Origin: Capsicum annuum
Taxonomy: Eukaryota > Streptophyta > Magnoliopsida > Solanales > Solanaceae
DNA: 64,000 bases
NCBI RefSeq assembly: GCF_002878395.1
Contig: NC_061121.1
Location: forward strand, 18,799,277 to 18,863,276
Direction of reading: 5' to 3'
The translations under genes and the position numbers were made by a program. The notes under the pieces are model-generated. The model was not told where the DNA came from. It worked only from the letters and a program-made list of their open reading frames with translations, and made no database searches. This document shows, in pieces, positions 12,790 through 25,238 of the stretch (the first letter of the stretch is position 1; each line of letters opens with the position of its first letter).

Positions 12790-13616
12790 ATAAGATATAT
12801 ATTAAATTTTTGTACAAAGTGAAAGTTTATACTATAAAAAATTGTTAATCGACATTACTAAGCAATTAAAAAAATATGTCCAAAAACTATTGAAACAATA
12901 TAATATTTGATAAGGAATCTAATACATAATATATTATTTATAATTAATAGTATGAAATAGTATCATGCAATACATACAATAATAATATAATATTGTTATA
13001 TTATATTTTGTCCAGTACGTTAATATGCAAATATAATATTATTATATTATATTTTTGGAACACATATGGATAAGTGATGACTATATGTGAATATTATATT
13101 AAAATTGTTAACATGCACAACTAGTATTAATATTAACATGAAAAACTAAAAATATTAACATGCAAAATATTAATATACAATAATGAACACAACAAAAGTT
13201 CATGCAAGTTGCACGTATCGTCGTCGTCTTTTTCCTTTTTTTTTATTTAATAATGACGAAATTGAAATTCCATTCCTTCAATAATATAATTGAACTAATC
13301 AATACGAATTAAAAACCAATACTCATGCAAACAATTACTTTTACATGATTTTTATTCTCTAGCTCTTATCAACAACAAAAGAAATTAAAACCATTCATTC
13401 TTCCATATTTACGGAACCATCACCAATCAAGTGAGCAATCTTTCCTTCTGGGTGCTTGTAAAAGTCTGCTACATCCAAGCATGTGATGTTAACATTATTT
13501 TCAGAGAGAAAGTTAGCCTTAGTATTTCTCTCTTTCTTCTTTAGTGATGCTTGATAAAGGTCCACTAAGTGCTTGAGAGCACGACAGTCACGTGAATAGT
13601 GTCCTTTTCCACCACA
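12790..13616. other. copia 1 interior, AT-rich
   Basis: Between the protease block and the gag zinc knuckle. About 12800-13370 is very AT-rich with no coding sequence visible, possibly an insertion or decayed sequence. Weak gag-end similarity resumes near 13400-13600. Confidence 0.4.
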
Positions 13617-14368
13617 TCAGAAACAAGTAATTATTTCACGTTTCTCATTATTTTTCTTTTTGTTAGATGAATGATTAACACTTGGAACAAGGTTTCTTTC
13701 TTGGTCATCACGACCACGACCAGGACCGCGACCTTTTCCATACCTAGCATGGTGAGCGTGCATATCATTCACCTTAAGGAATGGTGCAGATCCAATTGGT
13801 CGATTCTCGTAATTTTTCATCAACAAATCATTATTTTGTTCAGCCACGAGAAGATGAGAACTCAGTTCAATATACTTCTTGAAATCTTTTTCTCGATATT
13901 GCTGCTGTAATAAAACATTCGAGGCATGAAAAGTAGAGAGTGTCTTTCCATCATATCAACATCATTGACCGTCTCTCCACATAGTTTAAATTGAGAAGAA
14001 ATTCTGAACATGGCAGAATGGTATTCATGGACAGACTTGTAGTCTTGAAATCTTAGATGCATCCACTCATGTCGTGCTTTCGAGAGAATGATCATCTTTA
14101 AGTGGTCAAACCTTTATTTTAGGTTATTCCACAATACGAGTGGATCCTTAGTAGTAAGGTACTCAATTTTCAGAATTTCGTCAAGATGATGACACAAGAA
14201 AATCATAGTCTTAGCACAATTTTGACTAGATGTTGTATTTTCATTCTTTATGGCGTCTCTAGGACCCATAGCATCTCGGTGGATTTCAACATACAACATC
14301 CATGAAATATAGTTCTTGCCCGAACTTTGAAGGGCAACAAACTCACACTTCGTAAGATTATTAACCAT
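13617..14368 (-). pseudogene. copia 1 gag remnant
   Basis: The start codon at 14368 gives MVNNLTKCEFVALQSSGKNY, a typical copia gag (UBN2-like) N-terminus. A second block, 14095-13862, has EWMHLRFQDYKSVHEYHSAM and a third, 13847-13617, has AEQNNDLLMKNYENRP. The CCHC zinc knuckle is recognisable around 13575-13625 (CGGKGHYSRDC), but the codon two residues after its first cysteine is TGA. Gag would form the particle that packages element RNA. Confidence 0.8.
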
Positions 14369-14442
14369 AAAAAAAAAGAAAAATAATAATACCTTAGCCT
14401 TAGCCTTCAAATTTGAGACGGTAGAATCTCGTACTGATAACG

Positions 14443-14583
14443 TGTTATAAAACAATAAAGAATAAGAAGAAGAGTAGAGAGACTAGAGAGAGTGATTCTT
14501 ATTTCTTCTCTTGAGGGATGATTTACAATGAAAGAAGCTCATCTATTTATCGGGGGAATTTGCCCCTAGTTTCACACTATAAA
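14443..14583 (-). repeat. 5' LTR of copia 1, truncated
   Basis: The sequence starts TGTTATAAAACAATAAAG and matches the 3' LTR as far as CCCCTAGTTTCACACT, then stops matching. Roughly 70 bp of the outer LTR end is missing compared with 8935-9149. Confidence 0.75.
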
Positions 14584-14642
14584 GTGTTAATAGTCAAATT
14601 TAAAATTTTAAAATATAATTAATAAAATAAATATTTAATAAA

Positions 14643-16412
14643 GGGAATCTTTCAAAAAAATAGCAGTATTTTGCTATAAAACTCATCTTCCATAGCCACA
14701 TTTTACATAATTACCATTTATAGCCGTTGTATTCCATTTATGCCCGTTGTATTTATGAATACAGTCCCTATTTAATTGCGCAAAAAATGAAATTCAATAT
14801 TTTTATAAAAGAAAAAAATCTCAATCATACTTATCTCGTTGAACTGAATATTTTCTTGCCTAACACCACCATTATCTTTTTTTTTATATTTTTTTATTTT
14901 TTGTGTTTTTCCCCTTTTTTCTTCTTCTTCTTTTTTTTTTAAAATTTTTTTACTACTTTTATTTTTTTCGTTTCTTTCTTTTTGTTTTTTTCTTCTTTTC
15001 TTTCCTTTTCTTTTCTTCTTTGATTTTTTTATTTTCTTTTTTGTGCTTATTTTTTTTTATTCTATTTTATAATTTTGGTATTTTCGAAAAATATGACTAG
15101 TCGAGCACAAGTCATGGATGATAACGTAAATACCACAATTATTTATCGTATGTATAGTTACACCGTTATTTATTTTTTTTGTATTTATTGATACAATTAT
15201 ATTTGTATTTGTATTTTAAAGTTCGCACTTATATTTATATTTTATAGTTCGTATTTGTATTTGTATTTAATAGTTCGCACTTGTATTTGTATTTGTTAAT
15301 TTACGCCATCATTTATATTTTATATAATTCACATAAAGAACTATTTTGTATTTGTAACTTATAATTGATTGCATATTATATTGGATTATATTTATATTAT
15401 GGTTTTATTGTGTTTGTATATTTAGATTATACTTGTATTTGTATTCTATTTTCTTCATTACTTTTTGATTTTTAAGAAATTATTTTGTATTTGTTTTTGT
15501 AAGTTGATTGCATGTTGTATTTAGTCCTGATTATGTACAATTTATCATTTGTATTTGTATACAAACAAGTAAGTGCATTAATTGTATTTTCGTGATTCTA
15601 AAATATATAAATATGTAATGTATCATTTGATACAAATGTACCGTTTTGTATTTGTATATCAAAATTATCATTCATATTGTAAATAAATAAATATCACTCG
15701 ATACAAATACAATGACAAACAAATGATTTTACAAATACAAATACAATATGCATTTGTATATATTGTATTTGTATAAAAATTAGAGTTGTATTTATTTGTA
15801 TAAATAAATACAACTAGCATCAATAAATACAAATAAGTATTCGTAGAAAGAAAATCAATTGTTCCTTTTCAATAATTAAAAAATACAAATGATAGTTCAC
15901 ACTTGTATTTTTATGTTATAGTTCACATTTGAATTTGTATTTTATAACTCGCACTTGTATTTGTATGTTATAGTTCGCATTTGTATTTGTATTTTATAAC
16001 TCACACTTATATTTGTATTTGCTAGTTCACACAAATAAAAAGGAGAGAAATTGAAAAGAAGAAAAAAAGGAGAAAATGAGAGAAAAAATGAAGGAGAATA
16101 AATACGAAAAAAAAGGAGAAAAAGGAAAAGGAAAAAAATGAATTAAAAAAAAAAGAAAAGGTGAAAAAAGAAAAAATAAAGAGAAAGCAAAAAATAAAGG
16201 AAAAGAAAAACTGAAGAAGAAAAAACTGAAACGGAAAAAAAGAAGAAGAGAATAATAAAAAATAGAAAAAGAGAGAAAATACATGATAAAAACTACGAAC
16301 TATAATTAGAAATAATTAATAGGTAGAAGTGGGTTATGAATTGTAATTAATTAAAAATTAGATTTTAAGTAATAATAAAAGTCCAATAATAACTAATCTG
16401 AATAATTTTTCC
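14643..16412. mobile_element. non-autonomous element with 9-bp target duplication and foldback layout
   Basis: TTTAATAAA occurs at 14634-14642 and again at 16413-16421, immediately outside ends reading GGGAATCTTTCA (left) and, in reverse complement, GGAAAAATTATTCA (right). A 9-bp duplication is the hallmark of Mutator-type insertion. Inside, a polypyrimidine block (14870-15060), a zone of TTTGTATTTGTAT repeats and their complements (15110-16030) and a polypurine block (16030-16280) form an imperfect inverted repeat of the whole element. No transposase is present. Confidence 0.6.
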
Positions 16413-16488
16413 TTTAATAAATGCTTCTTAAGAAAGAAAGGTGTCAAGTTAATATAAATCAAATAAAAATAAAACAAAGGGAGTAGAT

Positions 16489-18470
16489 CACAAATTTCCA
16501 TGCCTTTCTTTTTTGTCATAAATACCATATAAATTAAATATGTTATATAAAATGAGACAGCGTACACAAGAAGTATCTTTTTTATCTTCATTTTCTTATG
16601 TTAACAAGTTAATTGGAATTTATTTGTTTTTTTCATTTAACTTTATCCTCAAGTAACTTCTAGATTTTCTAAACTTTTTGGGTAGTCTGTCCAGTTCAAA
16701 AATTTTCTAGGTTGACAATTTGACATGATGACTAATGACTACAATTGACGACTATTAGCCAATTAATTGTACATTTATTTATTGGTGAAAATTCCGCCGA
16801 AGTATTTCTTTTACTTTTAATAGGTCATGAACTAATAAATTAAAGTTCACAAGACCAAAATTCCATTTTTTTTGCACCATCGGTATAAATAAAGACCAAA
16901 AATTTTGAACATAGACCTTTGTTCAATTTTAGAGGTATTCTTTCAATTAATGTGTGTGTTAAGACTCCGTCAGTTTACACAGAGCAAAGTCGTATGGTGA
17001 CTAAGGTTGACCCACATGATTACTACATTGTGGGATTGTTCCATTTTTGATTAAATTTGTGTTTAAAATTTAAATATAAAAAAATTAGGCCTTGTAGCGC
17101 AATCTGAATTTATTAAAGTTTAATATAAGTATTGAGCACTTTGAATTGAAAAAAAGAAAATACTATTAATTAACGTGTCTTTATATGACTTGACCAAACA
17201 ACATTTAACATGTGTTCGAAGAATTGACACTTCGTTGGAATACTGATAAAAAAAGAAAAGGTCTTATTGTTAGAAAGCTTTAAAGAATTTCACCCAAGAT
17301 CACGTGTAAATCATTAGACAGAGATTCAAAACTAGAAGAACAGTAAGAACACTAACCTTATTCCATTGCAAATAACTTGATTTTGAATTCTTGTTTTTTT
17401 TCGTCAGTTGTATGATCCTCTTAGTTTTAATACACTTTCTGTATTTTTTTCTTAGATAGGGTAGAGAAAGAAAAAAATTACGTATAAATTCAGGGACCAT
17501 GATATTTATATGCTGACTTTTCTAAAAGGCACCTTTTGGTTATACCTCTTTAGAAGAGGTACCTTTTCAATTAAGTTTCCATCACACTTATGAAAAGGTG
17601 CACAAGGTTTATCAAAATAAATTGACACTAAATAGATATTTATATTTTAAGTCCAAATACTTTAATACTATATCAAAAATTGGGTTTCTTTAAAGATAGC
17701 ATATCTATGAATAATATATTAATATGTGAGTCCACAAAATAGAAAATTACTAACACTTATTGCCACCAGCAACACGTCCCCCCACAGAACCTTTTTGGAA
17801 AAATAAAGTAAGAGGGGGAGAGGGGGTCGAAAGATCAAATTTACTCGCTTACTTTGAAAAATTGATTGAATATCAAATTTATCGAGGGACATATTTATTT
17901 GTGTTTCTTTTGTGGCTTGAGTTGAATCGAGTGGGTTGAATTAGGATGTGTTTATTTTTTAAAAAATGGGGCATATGATTTTAATTTTAGCTATTCTATT
18001 AAAGAAGGGTATGTATGAAAAGTTTATGGACAACGAGAATAAATTTAATCCTAAAATATAACATCAAGGATAAATTTGACTTCAAAATATAATGAAGTAT
18101 ATATTTAGCTATTTTTTCAACATAGAGGCCGTAAATTTGCCCAAAGTGTGACAGTGAGAATAAATTTCACCTCAAACTATGATGAAGGATATGTTTAGCT
18201 AACTTTTCAAAATAAAAAGATAAATTTGATCCTTTTCCTAGAAAAAATAAAAAATCAAAGATGATAATTTGCAAATTAAACTAGTATTGCTTGATATTAA
18301 TATGTTGCATGTGTTATTATAAAATAATTAACATGCAATCACATGTAAACTTTTTAATGTAAGCGAGCATCAGAGTAGGTTAGGGCTATGATTTCATCGA
18401 GTGGAAACTTGATTTTTAAAAACAAACTATAATAAAATTTGAACACTTTCTCTACTAAAAACTTAGCAGA
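16489..18470. other. AT-rich spacer without recognised genes
   Basis: No coding sequence, tRNA or clear element is seen. A short perfect hairpin, ACCTCTT-TAG-AAGAGGT, occurs near 17543-17559 beside repeated GGCACCTTTT/AAAAGGTGC blocks. Confidence 0.4.
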
Positions 18471-18860
18471 CGTTCGGCCATGAATATGATTCATAATATT
18501 TTATAATACATGTTTACTTTATTTTAAAATATTTGTTTGATCATAAATATTGTGAAATACTTTTTCACAATATTTGAATTTTTAAAAAACACCTCAAGCG
18601 GCTTGAGATGTTTTAACAATTTTTTGATTCATTTTTTGTAAAAAAATTTCAAAAAAACACTAAAATTTTTGTTTTCATAAAATAATCTAGTTTTCATAAA
18701 ATTCTAAAACTTTAAAATATTTTTTTTTCACTTTTTATAATTGTTAAATTCAAAAATATCCTATTTATAAAATACTATAGTCAAACACAACTCCAACTCT
18801 ATCTCAACTTCAAAAATATCAAATAAAGTGAATATGTTTTTTATTTTCATGACCAAACGA
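18471..18860. mobile_element. MITE-like element with CGTTCGGCCATGAAT ends
   Basis: The left end CGTTCGGCCATGAATATGA and the reverse complement of the right end (TCGTTTGGTCATGAAAATAA) form a terminal inverted repeat around a 390-bp AT-rich core with internal palindromes (TTGTGAAATA...TTTCACAAT, CAAGCGGCTTG). There is no coding sequence. The superfamily is left open because the target duplication is not clear. Confidence 0.55.
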
Positions 18861-21247
18861 GTCCTTACTCACAATGCAAATATAAAAATATATATTAATT
18901 AATTATAATTAAATAAAAAAACTCTCTATATAAACTTTTATCCACTTTCTCATTGTGGTAAAAAAGATGCTAATATTTCATAAATCATGTTTTTACTTTT
19001 TTCTTCTTCTTCTTCTTTTTTTTTTTTTCCTTTTTGAGAATAAAAGAATTAAGATGGTGCATATTGCATAACCACGCATAGACACAAATATTCCAAGGTG
19101 CACAATTTAATTGACTTTTCCAAAAGTAATTTTATCAAAATTCAAAATTAAATTAAAGTATTGAATTATAAACGTTTGAATATTTGCCTATTCTTTCTGA
19201 ATTTAGATGGTCTATTTGGATGGAGGGATTTAGCACTGTATTTTACAATCATAGCTTTAAATTCTTTCTGCCTATTAGATAGGATAATCCTACGAAATGA
19301 TAACAATAACATATTTTAGCAAACACTAGAATGAATGTCGTAATTTACTCAACGTAACAAACAACAAATAGAGAAAGTATGATTTATATTAAAAGAGCAA
19401 ACATGAACATTAGCAGCAACGATAAAGAAAAGGCTATCAGAGGACTTAAGAGGGAATTGGGGTTGAAAAAAATATTGCCTAACCACATAACAATACGCGT
19501 AATTCTATTTTGCTCTCACGATTCACTATTTATCAACCCGAATACCTCATCTAACCACTTAATCCGGTGTTGGACTGGTTTGCTAAGACTTGTCCAGGCT
19601 CATTCATAACAATACCTAGGCATGTCCTTCGATGCAATATCGTTCACGACACATATCTAATATAAATAGAGTTTACATAGCCTTGCCCGAAAATACTAAT
19701 TCAACCTACAATTAGTCTCTTTTCTCTTTTTCTTTTTTTTTTTTGGGAGGAGGGGGGGGGGGGGGGGGGGGTTGGGGGGGTTTGTTTGAAGAATCATTAG
19801 TAAATTCCTCAAGAGCAGTAAATCATATTTGTCTAAGTTTTGTCTTCACCCTTTCTGTTGTAAAATATGAGCAATAAAGAATTTATATTTATAATTTATA
19901 TCTATAATCTATAATCTATAAGCTATATAATATATTAAAAGTGTGAACATAATAGACAAAATCGTCTTTTCACTTTTTTTCTTCAATTATTATTTAATTA
20001 TATGTATAATTTTGAATCCTAGAATATATGGGTTAGGAGTGTGAAGACCTTAGAAAAGTGATTTGAATTTTTTGTCCTTCATTAAAATACTTTGTAATAG
20101 ACAAAATCACCTTTTCACTTTGTTTCTTCAATTATTATTTAATTATATATATTATTTTGAATCCTAGAATATATGGGTTAGGACTTTAAAATATGGTAAT
20201 GGATTAGGACTTTAAAATATGGTAAGTTTTTTTCTTAAATTAGGACTCCTATTTGTTTTATAATTCATGTAGGTTTAATTTTCAATATATTTTTATATTA
20301 ATATATTGTCCCATCCCATGCTTGTATTTTATGTTATTTCAACCATTGTCGTAATTGTCATCCTCAAGGTTAGTATGTTATTCTCTCTCTCTTTTTTAGT
20401 TGTTTTTCCTTTTCTATTGGTTGTCGTGACTTATTAGTTTTTCTTTAGTTTGGGAGTGATTTTAAGTTTAACACATCATGCATTATCACATTTGTTTACT
20501 TTGTGGATTTTGATTTCTAGGTTTGATATTCTCATATATTTGAGTGTGATAACGTAATATTTTTCTCATACATATATATGTGTGTGTGTGCGCGCGCGCG
20601 CTTATAGTAAAATATCTATTTTGAACTTTTTACACTTCATTAAAAACCTTCGTAATAGATAAAATCGTTTAATTTTAAATAATCAAAAGTAGTAAGAAAA
20701 TAAACAAGTTAAAGAGAAGAATGTATTAATTATCTTATTCAAGTGTCGTTAAATATTTTTATGAAGACATTATTATGGGTGAAGAAATACCAATTTATCT
20801 ATATCTATATCTCTATCTATAATCTATATCTATATCAATAATCTATAATCTATATTTATATTTATATTTATATTTATAATGTATTAAAAGTGTGAAGGAG
20901 CTTAGAAATGTTGTTTGAACTTTTTGTCCTTAATTAAAAATCTTAATTTTAGAAAAAATCATTTTTTCATTATTTTTCCTAATATTTAAGAGTTGAAAAT
21001 TAATTAAATATATTTATGGTAAACCTTTCCTTGAAGTGATCAGAATTTCAATGTTTTTTTTTTTTTAATTTAAGAGTTGAAAATTAATTAAATATATTCA
21101 TTGTAAAATCTTTCCTCTTTAGAAATCATTAAAATTAATGACAACTGATACTTTTTCCTTTAATTTAAGAATTCTAAATCAACTTTGATTTTTAAAAAAT
21201 TTAAAAAATCTAGAAATAAATATAAAAATATTAGAATATGAAAAATT
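18861..21247. other. AT-rich spacer with simple and short tandem repeats
   Basis: This contains a poly-G tract (about 19746-19772), a ~145-bp tandem duplication beginning AATAGACAAAATC at 19951 and 20096, a TA/TG/CG dinucleotide repeat (20565-20601) and TATATC repeats (20795-20880). Several Helitron-5'-end-like strings (ATAATATATTAAAAGTGTGAA) occur near 19928 and 20876. No gene was found. Confidence 0.5.
20565..20601. repeat. compound dinucleotide repeat
   Basis: Consecutive alternating purine-pyrimidine runs, ATATATATG then TGTGTGTG then CGCGCGCGCG. Confidence 0.85.
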
Positions 21248-21930
21248 TGTTATAAAATATAATGAAATATAAAACAAGAACAAGAATAAATAGAGAGAGA
21301 AAAGGAGAGGCTTCTTTATTTCTCTTGAGGGATGAAAGATTATAAGATTAATCATACAATGAATAAAACCTCTCTTATTTATAGGGAAAAATATTTCTAG
21401 TTTCTGACTAAAAGACAGATACTTCAAATCCTGATAGATATCAACTAGATCTTGATAGATCTTATTAGATCACCTCAACCCGCCTACTTGGGTCTTGTAT
21501 GGATATGTAGGAAGGGGTGCTCCTAGGTGTGTGCGGGGGTTGTGTTTGTTCGTGAGAAAGGACTCCTCGTCAAGTAAGTTTGGGGTGTGTGGACACACTT
21601 ACGCGAATTTGGGTAACGGCTACAAGGGAGAAAGAGAAAGGAAACTGTACCCGACCAGGGATGGACGTAAACTCATAAGCTACCGAAGGTAGGGATAATC
21701 GTCCAGGTCTTATTGTGAAAGAAAAAAGCCGCCCCGCCACAGTAGATGGGTTGCTTCCTCTGTCGTCGTCGGGGAGCTCTTGGAGAGGAGACCTTAGGAT
21801 AAGTTGCTAAAACAAAGGGGATGAGAGGATCTACCCGTTCAGATAATTTTGAAGAAAGACTGTTGATAGATCTTGTCTATATTCTTGATAAACATTCACT
21901 ATAATGTCAATGCATTTATAAAACTCCCTT
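21248..21930 (-). repeat. 3' LTR of copia 2, interrupted by a GC-rich insertion
   Basis: 21248-21472 and about 21860-21930 align with 25239-25526 of the other LTR. The middle has no counterpart. Confidence 0.7.
21473..21859. other. GC-rich foreign segment inside an LTR
   Basis: About 390 bp with roughly balanced base composition, in strong contrast to the AT-rich LTR around it (for example AAGCCGCCCCGCCACAGTAG, GGGTAACGGCTACAAGGG). The other LTR of the same element lacks it. An organellar, particularly mitochondrial, origin is a guess from composition. A 65-codon frame (21495-21692) has no recognised function. Confidence 0.55.
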
Positions 21931-22063
21931 GAATGTCTAATTGATAGATAATGTGTCTCGTTAAAACCTTACTAAAATAAAGTCCAATGGAAAAAAAAAA
22001 CTAGTGAAGGAAAAAGAGTACACATCTCTAATAATACGCATATAGGCTGCCTCATTAAAAATC

Positions 22064-22736
22064 TTACAAGGAAAATCCAGTGTGACAAAACCTCGTAAGG
22101 AAAAAAGAGTACAACGTGTATTTGCTTCCCCTGACGAGAACATCAATGAATCTTTGCACCCTAATCTTGTGCACCATTTTCTTGAAAGTTGCAGTTGAAA
22201 AAGACTTGGTGAATAAATCAATCACATTGTCACTTGAACAAATCTGTTGCACGTTAATATCATTACTTTTTTGGAGCACATGTGTATAAAAAAGTTTTGG
22301 CGAAATATACTTCGTTCTATCTCCTTTTATGAATCTTCCCTTAAGTTGTGCATAGAAAATCGTGGGTCTTTTGTCACATTTCAAATCATATTTTTCTCGA
22401 ATGAGATGTATCATAGACCTTAACCATACATATTCTCGGCTTGCTTCGTGAATAGATATTATGATGAAGTGACTTGATAAACTGTTTTGTATATCTCCAA
22501 GATATGACAGTATCTCCACATATGAACACACAACCTATTTTAGATCGAGTTTTACGCGGGTCAGATAAGTACCCAACATTAGTATAGCAAACAAGATCGG
22601 GACTGCAAGCTTTAGAATAAAATAAGATCATGTCTTTTATCCCATTTTGATGTCTCCTAGTAGGAACAAAAATAAACCTTGCTAACAAATTGACTGAAAA
22701 TACTATATTAGGCCTTATAGTATTTGCAAGATACAT
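22064..22736 (-). pseudogene. copia 2 RNase H remnant
   Basis: Readable blocks include KACSPDLVCYTNVGYLSDP, SIHEASREYVWLRSMIHLIR and YAQLKGRFIKGDRTKYISP. They match the RNase H end of copia 1 and 3, but in shifting frames. The 3' conserved stretch beside the polypurine tract is duplicated (see findings). Confidence 0.75.
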
Positions 22737-25238
22737 TAGTGCACCACTTGTACTAAGATTTTATACTTCATAACTAATTTAAATTGGTATATTTTTCATT
22801 TCAGCAAATAATCTATTGCTTTTAAAAACTCTCTAAGATTTTCAACAATATTCTGACCATCAGTTTATCCCTTATAAGAATAATAAATAAGTTTCCCAGA
22901 AACTTTATATGTTTCAAGCATTTTGAATCCTTTAGAAATTTTCATATGGATTTTTGTCACGTGACAATATTCAGCATATGATGTGCGACATATTCAAGTG
23001 TCTGGACTGCAAATCAAATAAGTTTTACACTTACCAAGATGCATCCTTTTATGTCACTTGATAAATATTTCTCCGTCAGCATGTTTAAATAAACGTAGAA
23101 TTTAGATCCTCATAATCGTTTACAATATTGGGCCAATATTGTATCAAAGATATCATATCGGTTTACAGTATGACATAACATTTTGAGATCTCATCACTTC
23201 ATTATTTTCAGGTACGTGAACCTCTCATAAGGTTTCATGAAGTGTTATGTCATAGGCTCTTCAAGAGCACATTGTCTTCTTATTATGATTACTTGCTCAT
23301 TATCCTTTTCAAGGATTATTTCAGTTGAAATCGATTGGTCTACCACGCTTCACGCATGCATAGACTTTTTCCTTTAGGAACACAAAATAGGAGCACTTGC
23401 AGCTTAAATATGAGATGTTTTCGGTATTTGACTTGAATTATCTTTTGAATGAGTATCTGATGATAATTCCTCACATATTGCTTAGCTACTTATAATCTCC
23501 CCCATATGTTAGAAAAATTAAGATATATCCTCTATCTTCATAATTTATTGGTATAATGCATACAAGTGTTATTGCATGCAACATATCATATTTCATACCA
23601 ACACATGAAGCTTTGTTCTCATTAACAATGATTTAGATATTTATCAAAGGAGACATTCAATGCCAAACCATCATCATCAAGATAAATTGTCTTGATTACA
23701 CAATCTGAAAGTTATGTTTTTAACTCAATTTTATTGAGTAAGCAACTTTATAAATGTCAAACTGCATGTTGACAATGTGATTATCTTATTGATGCATCTT
23801 TTCAAGATATCACATGATAGGTGAACGGGCCTTTATTCACCTTTTATACTTTTTAGATTTTAAGGGATCTAATCCCAATATTAGTTGGTACAACCAACTT
23901 AACATGAGAACAAACAACATTAAAAGGAATGAAGAATTTTCTAATTCTTCAATATATGTTTAATCCTCACTATGCACATCTTTGAGATGTCGCAATTGTT
24001 CATGTCAATTTATGAACTTTTATGCTAGTAAACTTCAAATTTACCATGACATGTACTTTTTTTTCTTTAGTAAATTTCATATTTATTATTGCATGAATAA
24101 ATTTTTGAATTTACTACTTCAGAAGTAGATTTCAAAATAACTCTTCTCAGTTATTCTGCCTCATTCAGAGGTGAGTTGTGATACCATCACAATCAAGTAC
24201 ATGTTTACATTAACAAGCTTCTCATTCCCCAGGAATGAAATATAATCGTGCATTAAGTCTATCAAATTCTGATAGCTTATAACCTCTTTCAAGATATTGC
24301 TACTTCAGGAGCAAATCGAGGCATACATATGACGTAGAAAATTTTTCTCTAACATATCTTATGATCATAGTATGCGTGTGAAAATATCATCACATTTGAT
24401 GATCATTATCATATTGTCCCTCCACGCGTATATTTGTGCGTTCAATCACTTATCTTTTTTCAGACATATTATACACTGCCACCACATTCGCTTCAAGAAT
24501 GGAGCAAATCGTTATCTTTTAGACTTATCACATATTGCTACCACATTTACTTCATGGAATGGAGCATATCACATTCGCTTCATGGAATGGAACATATTTA
24601 ATGAGACAAGTTTCATGACTTTTCACCAAATACACATTATTTTACCTTTAGCCGTCATAATATCATCAATATATGGTGCATTGAGATTCAAACTCAACGT
24701 CTTATCCATATAAAGGCTTCTTAGGTATAAATCGATGAGACTTGAATCCAACATCTTATGTCATGATCATCGGGACTCTAACCCGATACGTTAATATGAT
24801 GAGACTTAAATCAATCATCATATCTTTTAACAATATTATTTTTTCAACAACAAAAATAAGAAACAAATCAAACCAAATTAGTTATCTCAAATCCAATATG
24901 CAATTGATTGTGTATATAAAAAAAAAGACAACCTTAAATTCTTTAACATACAATAAGTTTACTGGACTATTATTAAAGCAGTATAAAAGTGATCCCCACA
25001 GACGTCGCCAAGTCATACGAATTATTAACATGAGCAAATTAACATCAATTTTTTTCTTTCTTTTCTAAATTGAATATTAAATTAAAAACAAGCAACAATA
25101 GTGGCCATACATATGCTGGTGATGTAATTATTAGTTTACTTAAATGTTTCATCACGGTATTTGAAGAACAATATAACTTTATAATAAAACAAGCCTACCG
25201 TACATATCTCATTGGTAAGAGATTTCGTGTTGATAACG
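22737..25238 (-). pseudogene. copia 2 interior, decayed pol and gag
   Basis: No readable frame of useful length remains. Positional similarity to copia 3 (35990-37560), for example GCAAATAATCTATTGCTTTT here and GCAAATAATCTATTACTTTT there, identifies it as the decayed RT-integrase region. Short duplicated blocks (CTTCATGGAATGGA near 24550-24590) occur near the gag end. Confidence 0.55.

Larger units (their letters stand above)
8935..14583 (-). mobile_element. Ty1/copia LTR retrotransposon 1, decayed
   Basis: On the minus strand the order is LTR, gag, protease, integrase, reverse transcriptase, RNase H, LTR, which is the copia order. The 3' LTR (8935-9149) has TG/CA ends and is preceded by a polypurine tract (minus AAGGGGGAG). 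The 5' LTR is cut short near 14583 and runs straight into unrelated AT-rich sequence, so no target duplication can be seen. The reading frames are broken in many places, so the element cannot encode its own proteins. Its LTR and 3' region resemble copia elements 2 and 3 in this window. Confidence 0.9.
8806..16488. mobile_element. MITE-like element split by two later insertions
   Basis: The left end TACTCTCTTCGTTTTAATTT at 8806 is matched in reverse complement at 16441-16488 (TACTCCCTTTGTTTTATTTT, then TTGATTTATA). Removing the copia element (8935-14583) and the 9-bp-TSD element (14643-16412, with one TSD copy) leaves about 250 bp, the normal size of this MITE class. The two large elements therefore appear to have landed in one small one. 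Confidence 0.5.

Noticed and set aside
14727..15100. Long open frames rich in Phe
   Set aside because: They result from a polypyrimidine tract in a repeat element; the same holds for the mirror frame at 16027-16284.
19379..19609. 76-codon open frame with an internal RGLKRELGLKK stretch
   Set aside because: No recognisable domain, no splice context and AT-rich surroundings; chance frame.
21495..21692. 65-codon frame in the GC-rich insertion as a real gene
   Set aside because: It lies in a segment inserted into an LTR, with no recognised domain or promoter context.
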